The translations under genes were made by a program, and so were the position numbers. A model generated the notes under the pieces. That model searched no databases and was not told the origin of the DNA. It worked only from the letters and a program-made list of their open reading frames with translations. 37,471 bases of DNA from Candidatus Poribacteria bacterium (GTDB lineage Bacteria; Poribacteria; WGA-4E; UBA9662), in NCBI GenBank assembly GCA_012963885.1, contig DTUY01000024.1:1-37471 (forward strand). Reading direction: 5' to 3'. Below, in pieces: positions 1 to 8,496 of the stretch (position 1 is its first letter; the number at the start of each line of letters is the position of its first letter).

Positions 1-3000
1 GCCAAACTGGTGCGAGAGGGACAACTCATCGAGGCGGAATCCAATCCAGGAGATGGCAAGGTAGTGATAAGCCCTGACGAAAAACCTGACGGGTATGGAC
101 GCTTTTCTGCTCAGAACAGTCCGGCATCCACAGCCTCGGGCCGGGTGTGTGTAGTGTCGGGGGATAAGCCGTTGGTTTTCAAAGTGAACGTGGCCGAGGC
201 GGGCGAGTATGCGCTGGCGTTGCGTTATGTGATGCAGCGGAGGATGCTTCCATTTTGGCCGCAGAATTCCAAGGCTAGGACGCCGTGGACGGAGAACTTC
301 GCCGAGGTGGAGATACGACTGGACGGCAAGTTGCTAGGCGGCGTGGAGCGTTTGTTTCCCACTGGATCGTGCTCAGGGCATCGCGGCGACGTGGAGCCGT
401 GGGCATGGCACGCGCTGGGCGGTAGCCAAAAGGTGCGGCTGGCAGCGGGCGGGCACACGGTGAGCGTAGCGTTTAAAAAGGGAATTGCGAAGCCCACGTA
501 TGATGTGTTGTTACTTTCCAAGGATGCTGGGCCGATGCCGGCGCATGCGCGCTGGGTGGACTTGTATCGCGTCCCGCCGGCGTGGTGGGTGGAGAGCAAG
601 AAGACCGCTATCGCCAGCGGCAAACGAGTGGATACATACACGGTCACGCTGCGCAATCGCTGCGATGAACCGTGCAGCTACGAGGTGATTGTCGACAACG
701 AGCGAGTGCGGCCGCAAGCCGTTTGCGCTAATGTGAATAGGATCGCTCTAGAGCCATTTGAGGAGAAGTCAATCCGAGTGATTTTCGAGTCCGACGTCAA
801 ACTGCAAAATCACTCGGGCTGGGCAAACATTTATCTCTGGAACGAGGACACGGCACTGCGGCAGAAGTATCGTTTGTGGAATCTCATCCCAGCGGATTCT
901 GTGGGTGTGATACAGCACCCGGTGCTATCGCCCTCACCAGATCCCGAGATGCAGGAGGCTCTACGACAATGGCTCAAGCGGCGCGATCCCAAGGTGTTCA
1001 CGCCGCAGTTACGTGAGTGGACCCGTGCGCGCAACTACAGCCTCAGCGATGGGGCAGCACCGGTGCGAGGGTTTCCCCGGCCGTTTGCCGGTGACCGGCT
1101 GACGGTGCTGGACATGTGGATGAAGTTGAGTGGGGCACAGATTGAGCAGTATCTGCCGGATGGTCCTGCGGAGTACAATGGCTACGGCTCAGGATGGGAA
1201 CGGGTGGGTGTGGAGTACTCAGGCGCATGGTACAAACAGCCCAAGGTGAAAAGCATCGATCCGACGGGCGACATTGACTTAGTCACCTCAATGACCGTCG
1301 AGGGCCCGCCGCAAAAGGGAAAGACGGAAATTTACACCAAGACTTACACGAAGGAGAAGGATCCCGACCTTATTAGCGCTGTGCGCGACTCGCGCTGGAC
1401 AAGCATGATGGGCCACGGACTTTCTGGTGGTGCTCCGTATGGAGACACTCCACTGGGCCGCACAAGCCACGCGGGCATAACGTTACTGGCTGAAGCTTAC
1501 TATCTCACCGGCGACAAGGCCTACGCGCGCAAGGCGTTTCAAATGCTGTGCATCTTCGCGCGCAAGTACACGGGGTTGACGAAGCATTTTTATCATGTGT
1601 TGCACCGTGAGGACCGCGACTGGTGGGGTGGACGCGTCGGCGGGCGTTACCTGTCGAAGTTCGGCCCGCGCTATTACCACGCGATGGGCGTGTACACGCT
1701 GGACCTCATCTGGGATGCGCTCACCCCAGCCGAGCGCACGCTCATTGAGCACAATGTACTGCGCTGGGGCATGTACGAGGCTATGAGCGGGCCGCTCTTC
1801 GAGGAGCCGGCTTACTTCGCCGCCGTCAACAAGGAAGATATGCCCTTTCTGCCCATGGGTCGCATTCTCGGTGACCCGTCGCCCATCCAAGGGCTGAAGT
1901 TCTTTTACGATATTTTCAAGGACGTTGTTCTGGACGACGGCATACACCAATGCTCCCTTGGCAGCTACGGTGGTGTGAATACCTACGTCAGCTTCATGGA
2001 AAAACTACACCGGCACGGCTTGGACGTTTCGGGAAACGTGGCGTTACGCAATGCTTTCCTTGCACATCCAAGCTTTATCTTTTCCGGCGGTGGTTTTCCC
2101 AATATAGGTGATGGTGGTGGTGTAGGTCTGAGCGGCCTAGGCGCCGGATTTGGCTGCCCGACCCTCAAGCAATATGCTTGGGCTAAGGAACTTTTTAGCG
2201 ATCCTCAGTACGATCAATGGCCAAAATTGATCGCCGCTGCACAACGCGCGTTGAACGGTCCAGCGGAAAAGAAGGCGGAACGGATGCGGAAGGAATACCT
2301 CGAGGGTAACTTATCCGTAAGCAGGCTCTGGCCAGACTTATACATTGCGCCGGTCAAGGGCTTGGCTATGCTGCGCAATAAGACTGCCGCCGAGCCGGTC
2401 GACTGGAAAGAAGTCATCTTTGACTATGGTCTATTTGATGGCCGCACCCATGGGCACCCAGCCAAATTGCAGACCATCCCGTCGTTCAACGGCCAGATTG
2501 TCTCGATGGAATATGGCTACGGTATGCACGGCAACCCCGTGGCTCACGGCTTCCACATGCGTAGCTACGCGCACAACGTCGTGGTGGCTGACGGCCAGGA
2601 CCAGTTTCACGCCAGCAGCGCCGTGCCCGTGGGACGGCTGCGGGGTTCATACAGTGACCACAACGTGCAGTGGGTTGACGCGGAATCGACACGTATCTAT
2701 CAGGGCATCGAGATGCGCCGTACTTTGTTCGTCACGAACTTTGGCATTGTGGACCTGTACCTCTGTAGGTCCAGCACACGGCACCAGTACGACTGGATGT
2801 ATCATTCCTTCGGCGAGGCCAGCGTCTTGGGTCTGAAGCTTGCGAAAGTTAAACAACTCGCTGAGTCCGGACCACTAAAGTTTGGCCAAAACCCGCGTAC
2901 CCACACCACTAATGGCATGGTACGGGTTCTCTGGGAAAACAAGCCATTGACCAAGCCCGCCAAGAAACAATCCACTGCTCTGTTGCACGAGAAAGCCTTG

Positions 3001-3414
3001 GTGAGGGTATGGGCATTACCAGCTAAGGACACGGCTGTAGCACTTTTCGGCATCCCGATGATCGAGTCGTGCGGCAACGAAATTGATTATTTTATGTTGC
3101 GTCGCAACGCCGAGGCTACCGTCTTCGCCACCGTGCAGGAGCCTTGGCGCGAATCAACCCAGCCCATGGTGGAGTCCATTCAAAGCCTGCATGTGAAGGC
3201 CAACAGCAAGCTGGTCGCCAATCATCAGGCCAGCGCCATGGAAGTCACCCTAAACGATGGCTCGCGAAGGGTGTACTTTGTCAACTACACATCTGACACC
3301 AAGACCATCGGCAAAGTGAACACTAGCGCTGACGTAGCCACATGGGAAATCGACAAGAACGAAGCTATTCAAAATCCGAAACATACTCAAGGTCACGACT
3401 TCAAAATCCGCTAA
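1..3414 (+). CDS. Heparinase II/III-like polysaccharide lyase, 5' end outside window
   Basis: A GTG at 10 opens a 1134-residue reading frame, but the frame is already open from base 1 and no ribosome binding site fits in the first nine bases, so the gene most likely begins upstream. Residues 1-170 look like a carbohydrate-binding beta-sandwich (VFKVNVAEAGEYALALRYV), and 200-290 like an Ig-like segment. Residues about 430-740 are rich in helices typical of an alpha/alpha toroid (ALTPAERTLIEHNVLRWGM). Residues about 800-1120 match the C-terminal beta-sandwich of heparinase II/III enzymes, with the family-like stretch HMRSYAHNVVVADGQDQ. Such lyases cleave uronic-acid polysaccharides such as glycosaminoglycans or alginate by beta-elimination. 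The substrate here cannot be told. The first half is strongly GC-rich (43 of 60 bases G+C at 361-420) compared with the genes downstream, which suggests transfer. The family call is fairly safe; the activity is inferred. Confidence 0.75.
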   Translation, partial: AKLVREGQLIEAESNPGDGKVVISPDEKPDGYGRFSAQNSPASTASGRVCVVSGDKPLVFKVNVAEAGEYALALRYVMQRRMLPFWPQNSKARTPWTENFAEVEIRLDGKLLGGVERLFPTGSCSGHRGDVEPWAWHALGGSQKVRLAAGGHTVSVAFKKGIAKPTYDVLLLSKDAGPMPAHARWVDLYRVPPAWWVESKKTAIASGKRVDTYTVTLRNRCDEPCSYEVIVDNERVRPQAVCANVNRIALEPFEEKSIRVIFESDVKLQNHSGWANIYLWNEDTALRQKYRLWNLIPADSVGVIQHPVLSPSPDPEMQEALRQWLKRRDPKVFTPQLREWTRARNYSLSDGAAPVRGFPRPFAGDRLTVLDMWMKLSGAQIEQYLPDGPAEYNGYGSGWERVGVEYSGAWYKQPKVKSIDPTGDIDLVTSMTVEGPPQKGKTEIYTKTYTKEKDPDLISAVRDSRWTSMMGHGLSGGAPYGDTPLGRTSHAGITLLAEAYYLTGDKAYARKAFQMLCIFARKYTGLTKHFYHVLHREDRDWWGGRVGGRYLSKFGPRYYHAMGVYTLDLIWDALTPAERTLIEHNVLRWGMYEAMSGPLFEEPAYFAAVNKEDMPFLPMGRILGDPSPIQGLKFFYDIFKDVVLDDGIHQCSLGSYGGVNTYVSFMEKLHRHGLDVSGNVALRNAFLAHPSFIFSGGGFPNIGDGGGVGLSGLGAGFGCPTLKQYAWAKELFSDPQYDQWPKLIAAAQRALNGPAEKKAERMRKEYLEGNLSVSRLWPDLYIAPVKGLAMLRNKTAAEPVDWKEVIFDYGLFDGRTHGHPAKLQTIPSFNGQIVSMEYGYGMHGNPVAHGFHMRSYAHNVVVADGQDQFHASSAVPVGRLRGSYSDHNVQWVDAESTRIYQGIEMRRTLFVTNFGIVDLYLCRSSTRHQYDWMYHSFGEASVLGLKLAKVKQLAESGPLKFGQNPRTHTTNGMVRVLWENKPLTKPAKKQSTALLHEKALVRVWALPAKDTAVALFGIPMIESCGNEIDYFMLRRNAEATVFATVQEPWRESTQPMVESIQSLHVKANSKLVANHQASAMEVTLNDGSRRVYFVNYTSDTKTIGKVNTSADVATWEIDKNEAIQNPKHTQGHDFKIR

Positions 3415-3578
3415 CTTTTGCAATTGGTCGCAACATTATTCAGTAATTTCTGGATTTCAAGCAGTAGACATTGCAAAATAAGCACTTAAGCACTGAATTG
3501 TCTGTTGAGTCTAATCTTGAGGTTAACTGACTATGCTGATGTCCTGTAGAATGGCTATTAACACATGGGAGGTCATGA

Positions 3579-3746
3579 GAGGCAATACTACGTCCTATTA
3601 TACCATCCAACTCCTCATCTGAACGGTATGGTGATTCCGGATATGCATGCTTAGAGGTTTTGCCAGACGGCACATTCGTTTACACCGCCTACGTTGTCCG
3701 CATGCTGAGTGAGGAGAATTCGGTCATCAGCATGCGGACAACGTAG
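3579..3746 (+). pseudogene. C-terminal relic of a sialidase/BNR-like protein
   Basis: One frame reads YGDSGYACLEVLPDGTFVYT followed by AYVVRMLSEENSVISMRTT and a TAG. This resembles the C-terminal end of sialidase/BNR-repeat proteins, where a GDSGYP..LPDGT..T.Y segment is followed by NSV.S.R. The frame is closed upstream by a TGA at 3576-3578 and no start or earlier domain is visible, so only the last 55 or so codons survive. A 23-bp perfect inverted repeat lies across its end. A loss of a sugar hydrolase next to a heparinase-like gene would fit a decayed polysaccharide-use locus. The assignment rests on a short motif and is moderate. Confidence 0.42.
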
Positions 3747-3749
3747 GCG
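3686..3749. repeat. 23-bp perfect inverted repeat (18-nt loop)
   Basis: Bases 3686-3708 are the exact reverse complement of 3727-3749; the 18-base spacer is 3709-3726. The arms are GC-rich (CGCCTACGTTG...) and no T-run follows, so it is not an ordinary terminator. The right arm ends 35 bases before the ATG of the acetyltransferase at 3785, so in a leader transcript it would form a strong hairpin just ahead of the ribosome binding site. Confidence 0.9.
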
Positions 3750-3784
3750 ATTGATTTGATCATGCAACACGTTTTGGAGTGAAT

Positions 3785-5032
3785 ATGGAAATCCGTGCAT
3801 CGAAAGAGAGTGAATTTGAAGAAATCATTAACCTGATATGTACCGTATTTGTGGAAAAATGTAGACCTCGGTATGCCAGTCAGATTTATCATGATTCGAG
3901 TTTTCAACTGCATCAGTCACGAGTCTGCGTTGTCGATGGAAAGGTTGTCAGCCACGTTCGCGTATCAGACAGAGCAATTCACATCGGGCGTTCTGTTGTG
4001 AGGCTCGGAGGCATTGGAATGGTTGCGACTTTACCAGAGTATCGGCGGCAGGGTTATGCCTCAGCTTTGATGCAGGATTCGATTGCCTACATGGAGGCAA
4101 TCGGCTACGAGCTCAGTTTGCTTTTTACCGCTATCCAGCCATTTTATACGAAGTTTGGGTGGGCGACTTTTCCACAGACGAACTTTGAGTTAGAACTTCG
4201 CGTCAAAAAACAGTTTGAGCCATCATCATGGATAGCTCGGCCGTTTGATGTCGAAAGGGATTTGACACAGATCAGCCAGATTTATGATGAAAACAGTAAG
4301 GCTCGCGCAGGGACGGTTCTGCGTTCTGAGGGGTATTGGCGAGACGAATATTCGCGTCAAGTCGGCATCTTACCCTCACTTGTCGTCGAAAAGGACGGGA
4401 CAATCGGCGCATACGCAAATTTCGGATTTCCGACAGATTCGGATGGAATGGACGCATTTTTGGCAACGTATTATCCGAATCTTCGGGAAGTCGGCTATCG
4501 AAGTCAACACCCCGATAGCCTCCTTGCACTCTGCCACGCGGTTCTTGTCTCTACTCGTGAAAGAGACCTAACCAGCATTTCGGGACGTTTACACAGGCAT
4601 CATCCGCTAATAGCCTTGTTAAGTGAAGAGAGTGGGAGCCAGCCATCTTTTTCCATCACAGAAGGGGCAATGTACCGCATCGTCTTGCTGTATTCGCTCC
4701 TCCAGAAGATGATTCCTGAATTCGAGGCAAGATTGGAAAGTCGTCGAGAAGATCCTACGCCTACTTCATTTTGTTTCATTCTCGAAAACCAAGTCTGTAC
4801 GCTAAAGGTGAATCATGGAAAGGTTACTGTCATGGATGATAATAGCGGGCGAACAAAGGTGCAGATTGATACGCATCGTTTCCTAAAGGTGCTTTTTGGG
4901 GATGCGACATTTGGTCAGTTAGAGGAATTGAACCGCTTCAAAGAGCTCCGGCTCGAACCTTATGAAATAGCAACCCTTGACGCACTTTTCCCGAAGGGTG
5001 AGCCAATGCACTGGATCTGTGACTATTTTTAG
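3785..5032 (+). CDS. Eis-like GNAT N-acetyltransferase with SCP2-type C-terminal domain
   Basis: This 415-residue protein has an N-terminal GNAT domain with the acetyl-CoA-binding turn RRQGYA (residues 87-92) after beta strand GGIGMVAT, and the segment QPFYTKFGW (119-127) typical of Eis-like two-GNAT proteins. The middle (about 150-290) fits the second, degenerate GNAT lobe. The end (about 315-415; CTLKVNHGKVTV, then LFGDATFGQL) fits a sterol-carrier-like domain. Eis relatives acetylate amines of aminoglycosides, peptides or polyamines; the substrate is unknown. A GTG at 3779 would add two residues, but GGAG at 3776-3779 sits five bases before the ATG at 3785, which is the better start. It stands alone, downstream of the large inverted repeat, and ends in a TAG, showing that TAG is a normal stop here. 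Confidence 0.8.
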   Translation: MEIRASKESEFEEIINLICTVFVEKCRPRYASQIYHDSSFQLHQSRVCVVDGKVVSHVRVSDRAIHIGRSVVRLGGIGMVATLPEYRRQGYASALMQDSIAYMEAIGYELSLLFTAIQPFYTKFGWATFPQTNFELELRVKKQFEPSSWIARPFDVERDLTQISQIYDENSKARAGTVLRSEGYWRDEYSRQVGILPSLVVEKDGTIGAYANFGFPTDSDGMDAFLATYYPNLREVGYRSQHPDSLLALCHAVLVSTRERDLTSISGRLHRHHPLIALLSEESGSQPSFSITEGAMYRIVLLYSLLQKMIPEFEARLESRREDPTPTSFCFILENQVCTLKVNHGKVTVMDDNSGRTKVQIDTHRFLKVLFGDATFGQLEELNRFKELRLEPYEIATLDALFPKGEPMHWICDYF

Positions 5033-5233
5033 GTTATGAACGCAAAAGTCGACATTCCGAAAACATAGCCTGTATCGCCAGAATTCAATTGACGCTCAAA
5101 TGCCTCTAACTTCTTTCAAACAGGTTCCAAGCGTTAATCAAATCCTACCTGTCAAAATTCCCCATTACGCCAAAGTTGGAAATTTCTTTTTATTGGGTAA
5201 CAGGAAGGTTTTCAGACAACACATCTTAATCTG

Positions 5234-6001
5234 CTAAAAAGAAATATTGTCAAGAACGTGACGGCAGGATGTTGTAAGGAAAGGCTCGTCCCCACCAACC
5301 AAGATTAAGCGAAAACCCGATTGCATGTGACGGATCGCCGAAGTTGGATCGAGAGGCGAACCGTAGACGCCAATACCAGCGGGCTTTCCGACTTGTTCAG
5401 CAGCTTCAAGTGTTCTCTGTAAAGCTTGCTGGAATTTTCTGTTTTCATAGTCAAAAGGAACATTAAGCGAGATGGAGAGATCAACAGGACCTACGATAAA
5501 TGAATCCACTCCATCTACAGCTAGGATCTCTTCAATATTCTCTATTGCTTCAGCCGACTCAATAATGGGAATATACATCACCTGACTATTAATTTCGGTA
5601 GTGTATGTTTCGCTAGCTAGTCCATACTTCGCGGCACGATGAGGCCCCCATCCACGAATACCATCAGGTGGATACCTACAGGCTGAAGTGCCCTCTCCCG
5701 CTTCTCCAGCAGTATTGATGGAAGGAACAACCACTCCCATTGCGCCCATATCCAAATAGAGTTTGATTAAATCTGGATCGTTCTTTGCCGTGCGCACGAT
5801 AGAAGTCGCCTCGGTGCAACCGACGCCTTGTAATTGAGCTTGCACAGACGTTGGCGTTTGCGGGGCATGCTCAGTATCAATTAAAACCCAGTCAAATCCA
5901 GCTGCACCGAAAAGTTCAGCTATAGCAGGCACACCAAATCGGAGTTGTGCACCAATAGCTACTTTCCCTGTTTCTAACAATTCCTTTAAACGATTTCTCA
6001 T
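5234..6001 (-). CDS. HpcH/HpaI-family aldolase
   Basis: The 255-residue length is that of class II, metal-dependent HpcH/HpaI aldolases, which cleave or form 4-hydroxy-2-oxo acids to pyruvate and an aldehyde. The signature FDWVLIDTEHAP is present, with His45 as catalytic base, Arg70 (IVRTAK), metal ligands Glu148 (IIESAE) and Asp174 (VGPVDLS), and the loop RYPPDGIRGWGP. All key residues appear intact. It lies 23 bases downstream of a PhyH-like oxygenase on the same strand, so the two are very likely cotranscribed and may act in one pathway. GAGG lies ten bases before the ATG. The exact substrate (hydroxyketoacid from aromatics or from sugar acids) cannot be read from sequence. Confidence 0.88.
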   Translation of the reverse strand: MRNRLKELLETGKVAIGAQLRFGVPAIAELFGAAGFDWVLIDTEHAPQTPTSVQAQLQGVGCTEATSIVRTAKNDPDLIKLYLDMGAMGVVVPSINTAGEAGEGTSACRYPPDGIRGWGPHRAAKYGLASETYTTEINSQVMYIPIIESAEAIENIEEILAVDGVDSFIVGPVDLSISLNVPFDYENRKFQQALQRTLEAAEQVGKPAGIGVYGSPLDPTSAIRHMQSGFRLILVGGDEPFLTTSCRHVLDNISF

Positions 6002-6024
6002 GCCAAAAAATCCTCAATAACAGT

Positions 6025-6828
6025 TCAGGCTGATTCAAAGAATCCCAGTTCACTCATTCGATTAATCCATCTCTGACGCTTAGGGTTTCCCTCTGCATTG
6101 GCTATCCAATGTGGATGATAGAGCGGATCTTCAGGTCGTTGAAACTGGGTTGGTGTTTGAGCGTTTCTGCCAGCACGATCACGGGTCGCTTCTTCTTCTT
6201 CCGGTGTCTTAGGGTTATTGTAATAAACCACAGTACACATTCGGCGGTCAATCGCCCCTCCCCAACTCGCATGCCAGCACCGCATATCAAAGGCAACTAC
6301 ATCGCTCGGCCCCAATTCGCAAACGTAAGCAGGAACATCACAAATCTCAAACCCGAACTTGTCCAGATTTTCCCGCAGGTCGTCGTGCAGAGGGTTCTTA
6401 TGCGAACCTGGAATCAGCCGCAATGCACCGTTTTCGGCACCGACCGGTTCGAGATAGTAGGCGAATTTGACTCCGTAGCAATCAACAATCGGATCGACAT
6501 GGTGGTCTGGATGCCAATTGGTATTGCCGACGTAGCGATTGGCATCACAACCCATCCCCATGACATCTTCGCCATAGAGTTGTTCGGCCACCTGACAAAA
6601 TCTTGAATCCTCCAGTAGATGAGCAAAAAAAGGTGTTTCCGGGCCCATCATGGTGGTCCAATGTCTACAGGTCCCGTCGAATGGATTATCAAAGTATGCC
6701 TTTTCTAAACCACGCTTAAATTCGGTGTTGATAATTTGCAATTCTTCTTGGCCAAACAACTGTGGAAGGATCAAAAATCCGAATGTTTGAAAGTGTTTGT
6801 ATTGTTGTTCTATAAGCATATATTTCAC
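6025..6828 (-). CDS. Phytanoyl-CoA dioxygenase (PhyH) family protein A
   Basis: A 267-residue double-stranded beta-helix oxygenase of the Fe(II)/2-oxoglutarate type. The metal triad is readable: His106-Pro-Asp108 in NWHPDHH and His186 in CWHASWGG, with Arg195/196 (DRRMCTVVYY) placed to bind 2-oxoglutarate. The LIPGSH motif (138-143) precedes the substrate loop. It probably hydroxylates a small organic molecule, coupled to decarboxylation of 2-oxoglutarate. The substrate is unknown, and family names do not mean phytanoyl-CoA is used. It is the first gene of a two-gene unit with the HpcH aldolase. The GTG start at 6828 has AGGA six bases upstream; an in-frame ATG three codons later is a possible alternative. 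Confidence 0.85.
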   Translation of the reverse strand: MKYMLIEQQYKHFQTFGFLILPQLFGQEELQIINTEFKRGLEKAYFDNPFDGTCRHWTTMMGPETPFFAHLLEDSRFCQVAEQLYGEDVMGMGCDANRYVGNTNWHPDHHVDPIVDCYGVKFAYYLEPVGAENGALRLIPGSHKNPLHDDLRENLDKFGFEICDVPAYVCELGPSDVVAFDMRCWHASWGGAIDRRMCTVVYYNNPKTPEEEEATRDRAGRNAQTPTQFQRPEDPLYHPHWIANAEGNPKRQRWINRMSELGFFESA

Positions 6829-6876
6829 TCTGTTTCCTGCAATTAGTTTCTTAGACTAGAATATTCTATTGTCAGG

Positions 6877-6903
6877 AAAAAAGCCAGACGTTGCTGGTTT
6901 TTT
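6877..6903. terminator. Weak bidirectional terminator-like hairpin
   Basis: An A-run, CCAG, six bases, CTGG and a T-run form a short symmetrical stem (AAAAAAGCCAG...CTGGTTTTTT). It lies between the divergent starts at 6828 and 7123, where a terminator is not expected, so it might act as a leader attenuator for the PhyH gene or be chance. Confidence 0.25.
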
Positions 6904-7061
6904 ATCATCTATGTCTAGAAATTGTCTATATTAAGCAGGGCAGTCGTAGAAATCGGAGCAAGTATGTCACAGATGCTGAGAGGCTAACCCTCCCCTCCCA
7001 AATCCAGACGTCCTTTATATTCTAGGTGTTATTGCTTATTAGGTGGTAATTGCTGATCAGT

Positions 7062-7090
7062 TTGACAGGCATTAGCAATTGACGTAATAT
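7062..7090 (+). promoter_or_regulatory. Sigma70-type promoter for the NHL-propeller gene
   Basis: TTGACA at 7062-7067 and TAATAT at 7085-7090 are separated by exactly 17 bases, a near-consensus housekeeping promoter. Transcription would begin near 7097, giving a leader of about 25 bases that carries the AGGAG site before the ATG at 7123. Confidence 0.75.
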
Positions 7091-7122
7091 GAGTATCAGT
7101 CAGTCTTTTTAGGAGATCAAGC

Positions 7123-8202
7123 ATGATTGATAACGCAACTACTCAGGTTTCGAAGTCGACAAATCGCCGAGACTTTATCAAGTCAATGGCAAAAACTACG
7201 CTAGCTACTTTGATTTCACCAACTATTCTTCGTGCCTCTGACAAAACAGGCAGGCGAAATACTGTTATGGGCACAGGTGCCCATAAATACGAAGCGATTC
7301 ATGGTTGGGGGAACCTACCAGATCATATTCAGTGGGGAAACACTCATGGTATTTGTATCGATGCCAACGGTTTAATTTATATCAAACATCAGTCAGCAGC
7401 CGAAACGGAAATGGATGCTATCGCTGTTTTTGATCCAGAGGGAAAGTTTGTCCGGTCTTTTGGGAAAGAGTATCACGGAGGTGGGCATGGCCTTGACATT
7501 CGTCAAGAAGGTAACCAGGAATTTCTTTACCTATGTGACATCAAGCACCGGAAGGTTGTAAAGACTGACCTGAAGGGTGAACAACTCTGGAGTTTAAGCT
7601 ACCCGGTAGAAGCTAATCTCTATGAAAATGACAAGAAATTTGTGCCAACTAATGTCGCTTTTGCGCCTGATGGTGGCTTTTACGTCGGAGATGGATATGG
7701 TTCGCATTATATTCACCAATACGATCAAAATGCAAAATGGATCCGCTCTTGGGGAGGAGAAGGCACTGCCCAAGGAAAGATGAAAACACCACATGGGTTA
7801 TGGCTTGATGACCGTCCGGGACGGACTCCCTCATTGGTCGTGGCCGATCGAGCCAATGCCAGACTACAGTATTTTACCCTTGATGGCCAGCACCTTGGAT
7901 TTGTTGAAAGTGTTAGCTTTCCGGCTCATTTCGACATTCGCAACACGGATCTATTGGTTCCTGACCTTCACGCGCGGGTAACAATCCTTGACGGTCAAAA
8001 CAATGTAATCACTCATTTGGGGTACAATCAAAAGTGGACTGACCAAGTGCTTGACGGCTTCAAAATTAGGACACAACCAGAAACTTGGGAAGAGGGGCGA
8101 TTTATTCACCCTCATGATGCCTGTTACGACCAAGATGGCAATATTTTCGTTGCAGAGTGGGTTTCCACTGGGCGGATTACTAAACTTCGTCATCTCAGCT
8201 AG
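7123..8202 (+). CDS. Tat-exported NHL-repeat six-bladed beta-propeller protein
   Basis: A 359-residue protein with a twin-arginine leader (NRRDFIKS at residues 14-21, then a hydrophobic stretch ending near RAS) that sends it folded across the membrane. The mature part is built of repeated blades such as THGICIDANGLIYI, VAFAPDGGFYVGDG, PHGLWLDD and PHDACYDQDGNIFVAEW, the pattern of NHL repeats and of the peptidylglycine-amidating lyase-like propellers. No catalytic residues can be assigned with confidence, so a binding role or a lyase-type activity are both possible. It is a single-gene unit with its own promoter and a strong AGGAG seven bases before the ATG. Related exported propellers are frequent beside DUF1501/oxidoreductase genes in planctomycete-like genomes. 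Confidence 0.8.
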   Translation: MIDNATTQVSKSTNRRDFIKSMAKTTLATLISPTILRASDKTGRRNTVMGTGAHKYEAIHGWGNLPDHIQWGNTHGICIDANGLIYIKHQSAAETEMDAIAVFDPEGKFVRSFGKEYHGGGHGLDIRQEGNQEFLYLCDIKHRKVVKTDLKGEQLWSLSYPVEANLYENDKKFVPTNVAFAPDGGFYVGDGYGSHYIHQYDQNAKWIRSWGGEGTAQGKMKTPHGLWLDDRPGRTPSLVVADRANARLQYFTLDGQHLGFVESVSFPAHFDIRNTDLLVPDLHARVTILDGQNNVITHLGYNQKWTDQVLDGFKIRTQPETWEEGRFIHPHDACYDQDGNIFVAEWVSTGRITKLRHLS

Positions 8203-8323
8203 TGGCTCACTGGTGTCACGACTCGTATCTAGTTTAGAACTTCTAGTCAGTTAACACACATTTCGATGTATAACATCCCAAGTCTCTTTACTTTTAGCGC
8301 TATTGCTGAAATCGTCAAAAAAA

Positions 8324-8473
8324 GTGCCGCTGAATCTGACCGAAGCTAAAGAAAATATCCAAAAGGTTATTAGACCTTTCGTTGTTATGTTCATAGGTTT
8401 CATACTCGACAATTTAGGTTGTGCTGTCATTATATATGGGACTAAATACTTTAAATCAGCTAGGAAAAGTTAA
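8324..8473 (+). CDS. Possible small membrane peptide or relic
   Basis: A GTG-initiated 49-codon frame encodes a hydrophobic span (RPFVVMFIGFILDNLGCAVI) followed by a basic tail (KYFKSARKS). No ribosome binding site is visible, and the frame stays open upstream of the GTG without an ATG, encoding another hydrophobic run (VSLLLLALLL). It could be the end of a decayed membrane protein or chance. It fills most of the otherwise empty stretch between 8202 and 8497. Confidence 0.2.
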   Translation: MPLNLTEAKENIQKVIRPFVVMFIGFILDNLGCAVIIYGTKYFKSARKS

Positions 8474-8496
8474 GTTTGTTACCAAAATTGTAAGGA

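Noticed and set aside
3440-3673. Minus-strand 77-codon frame after the heparinase-like gene
   Set aside because: The plus strand of the same bases carries a sialidase-like ending, so the minus frame is a shadow.
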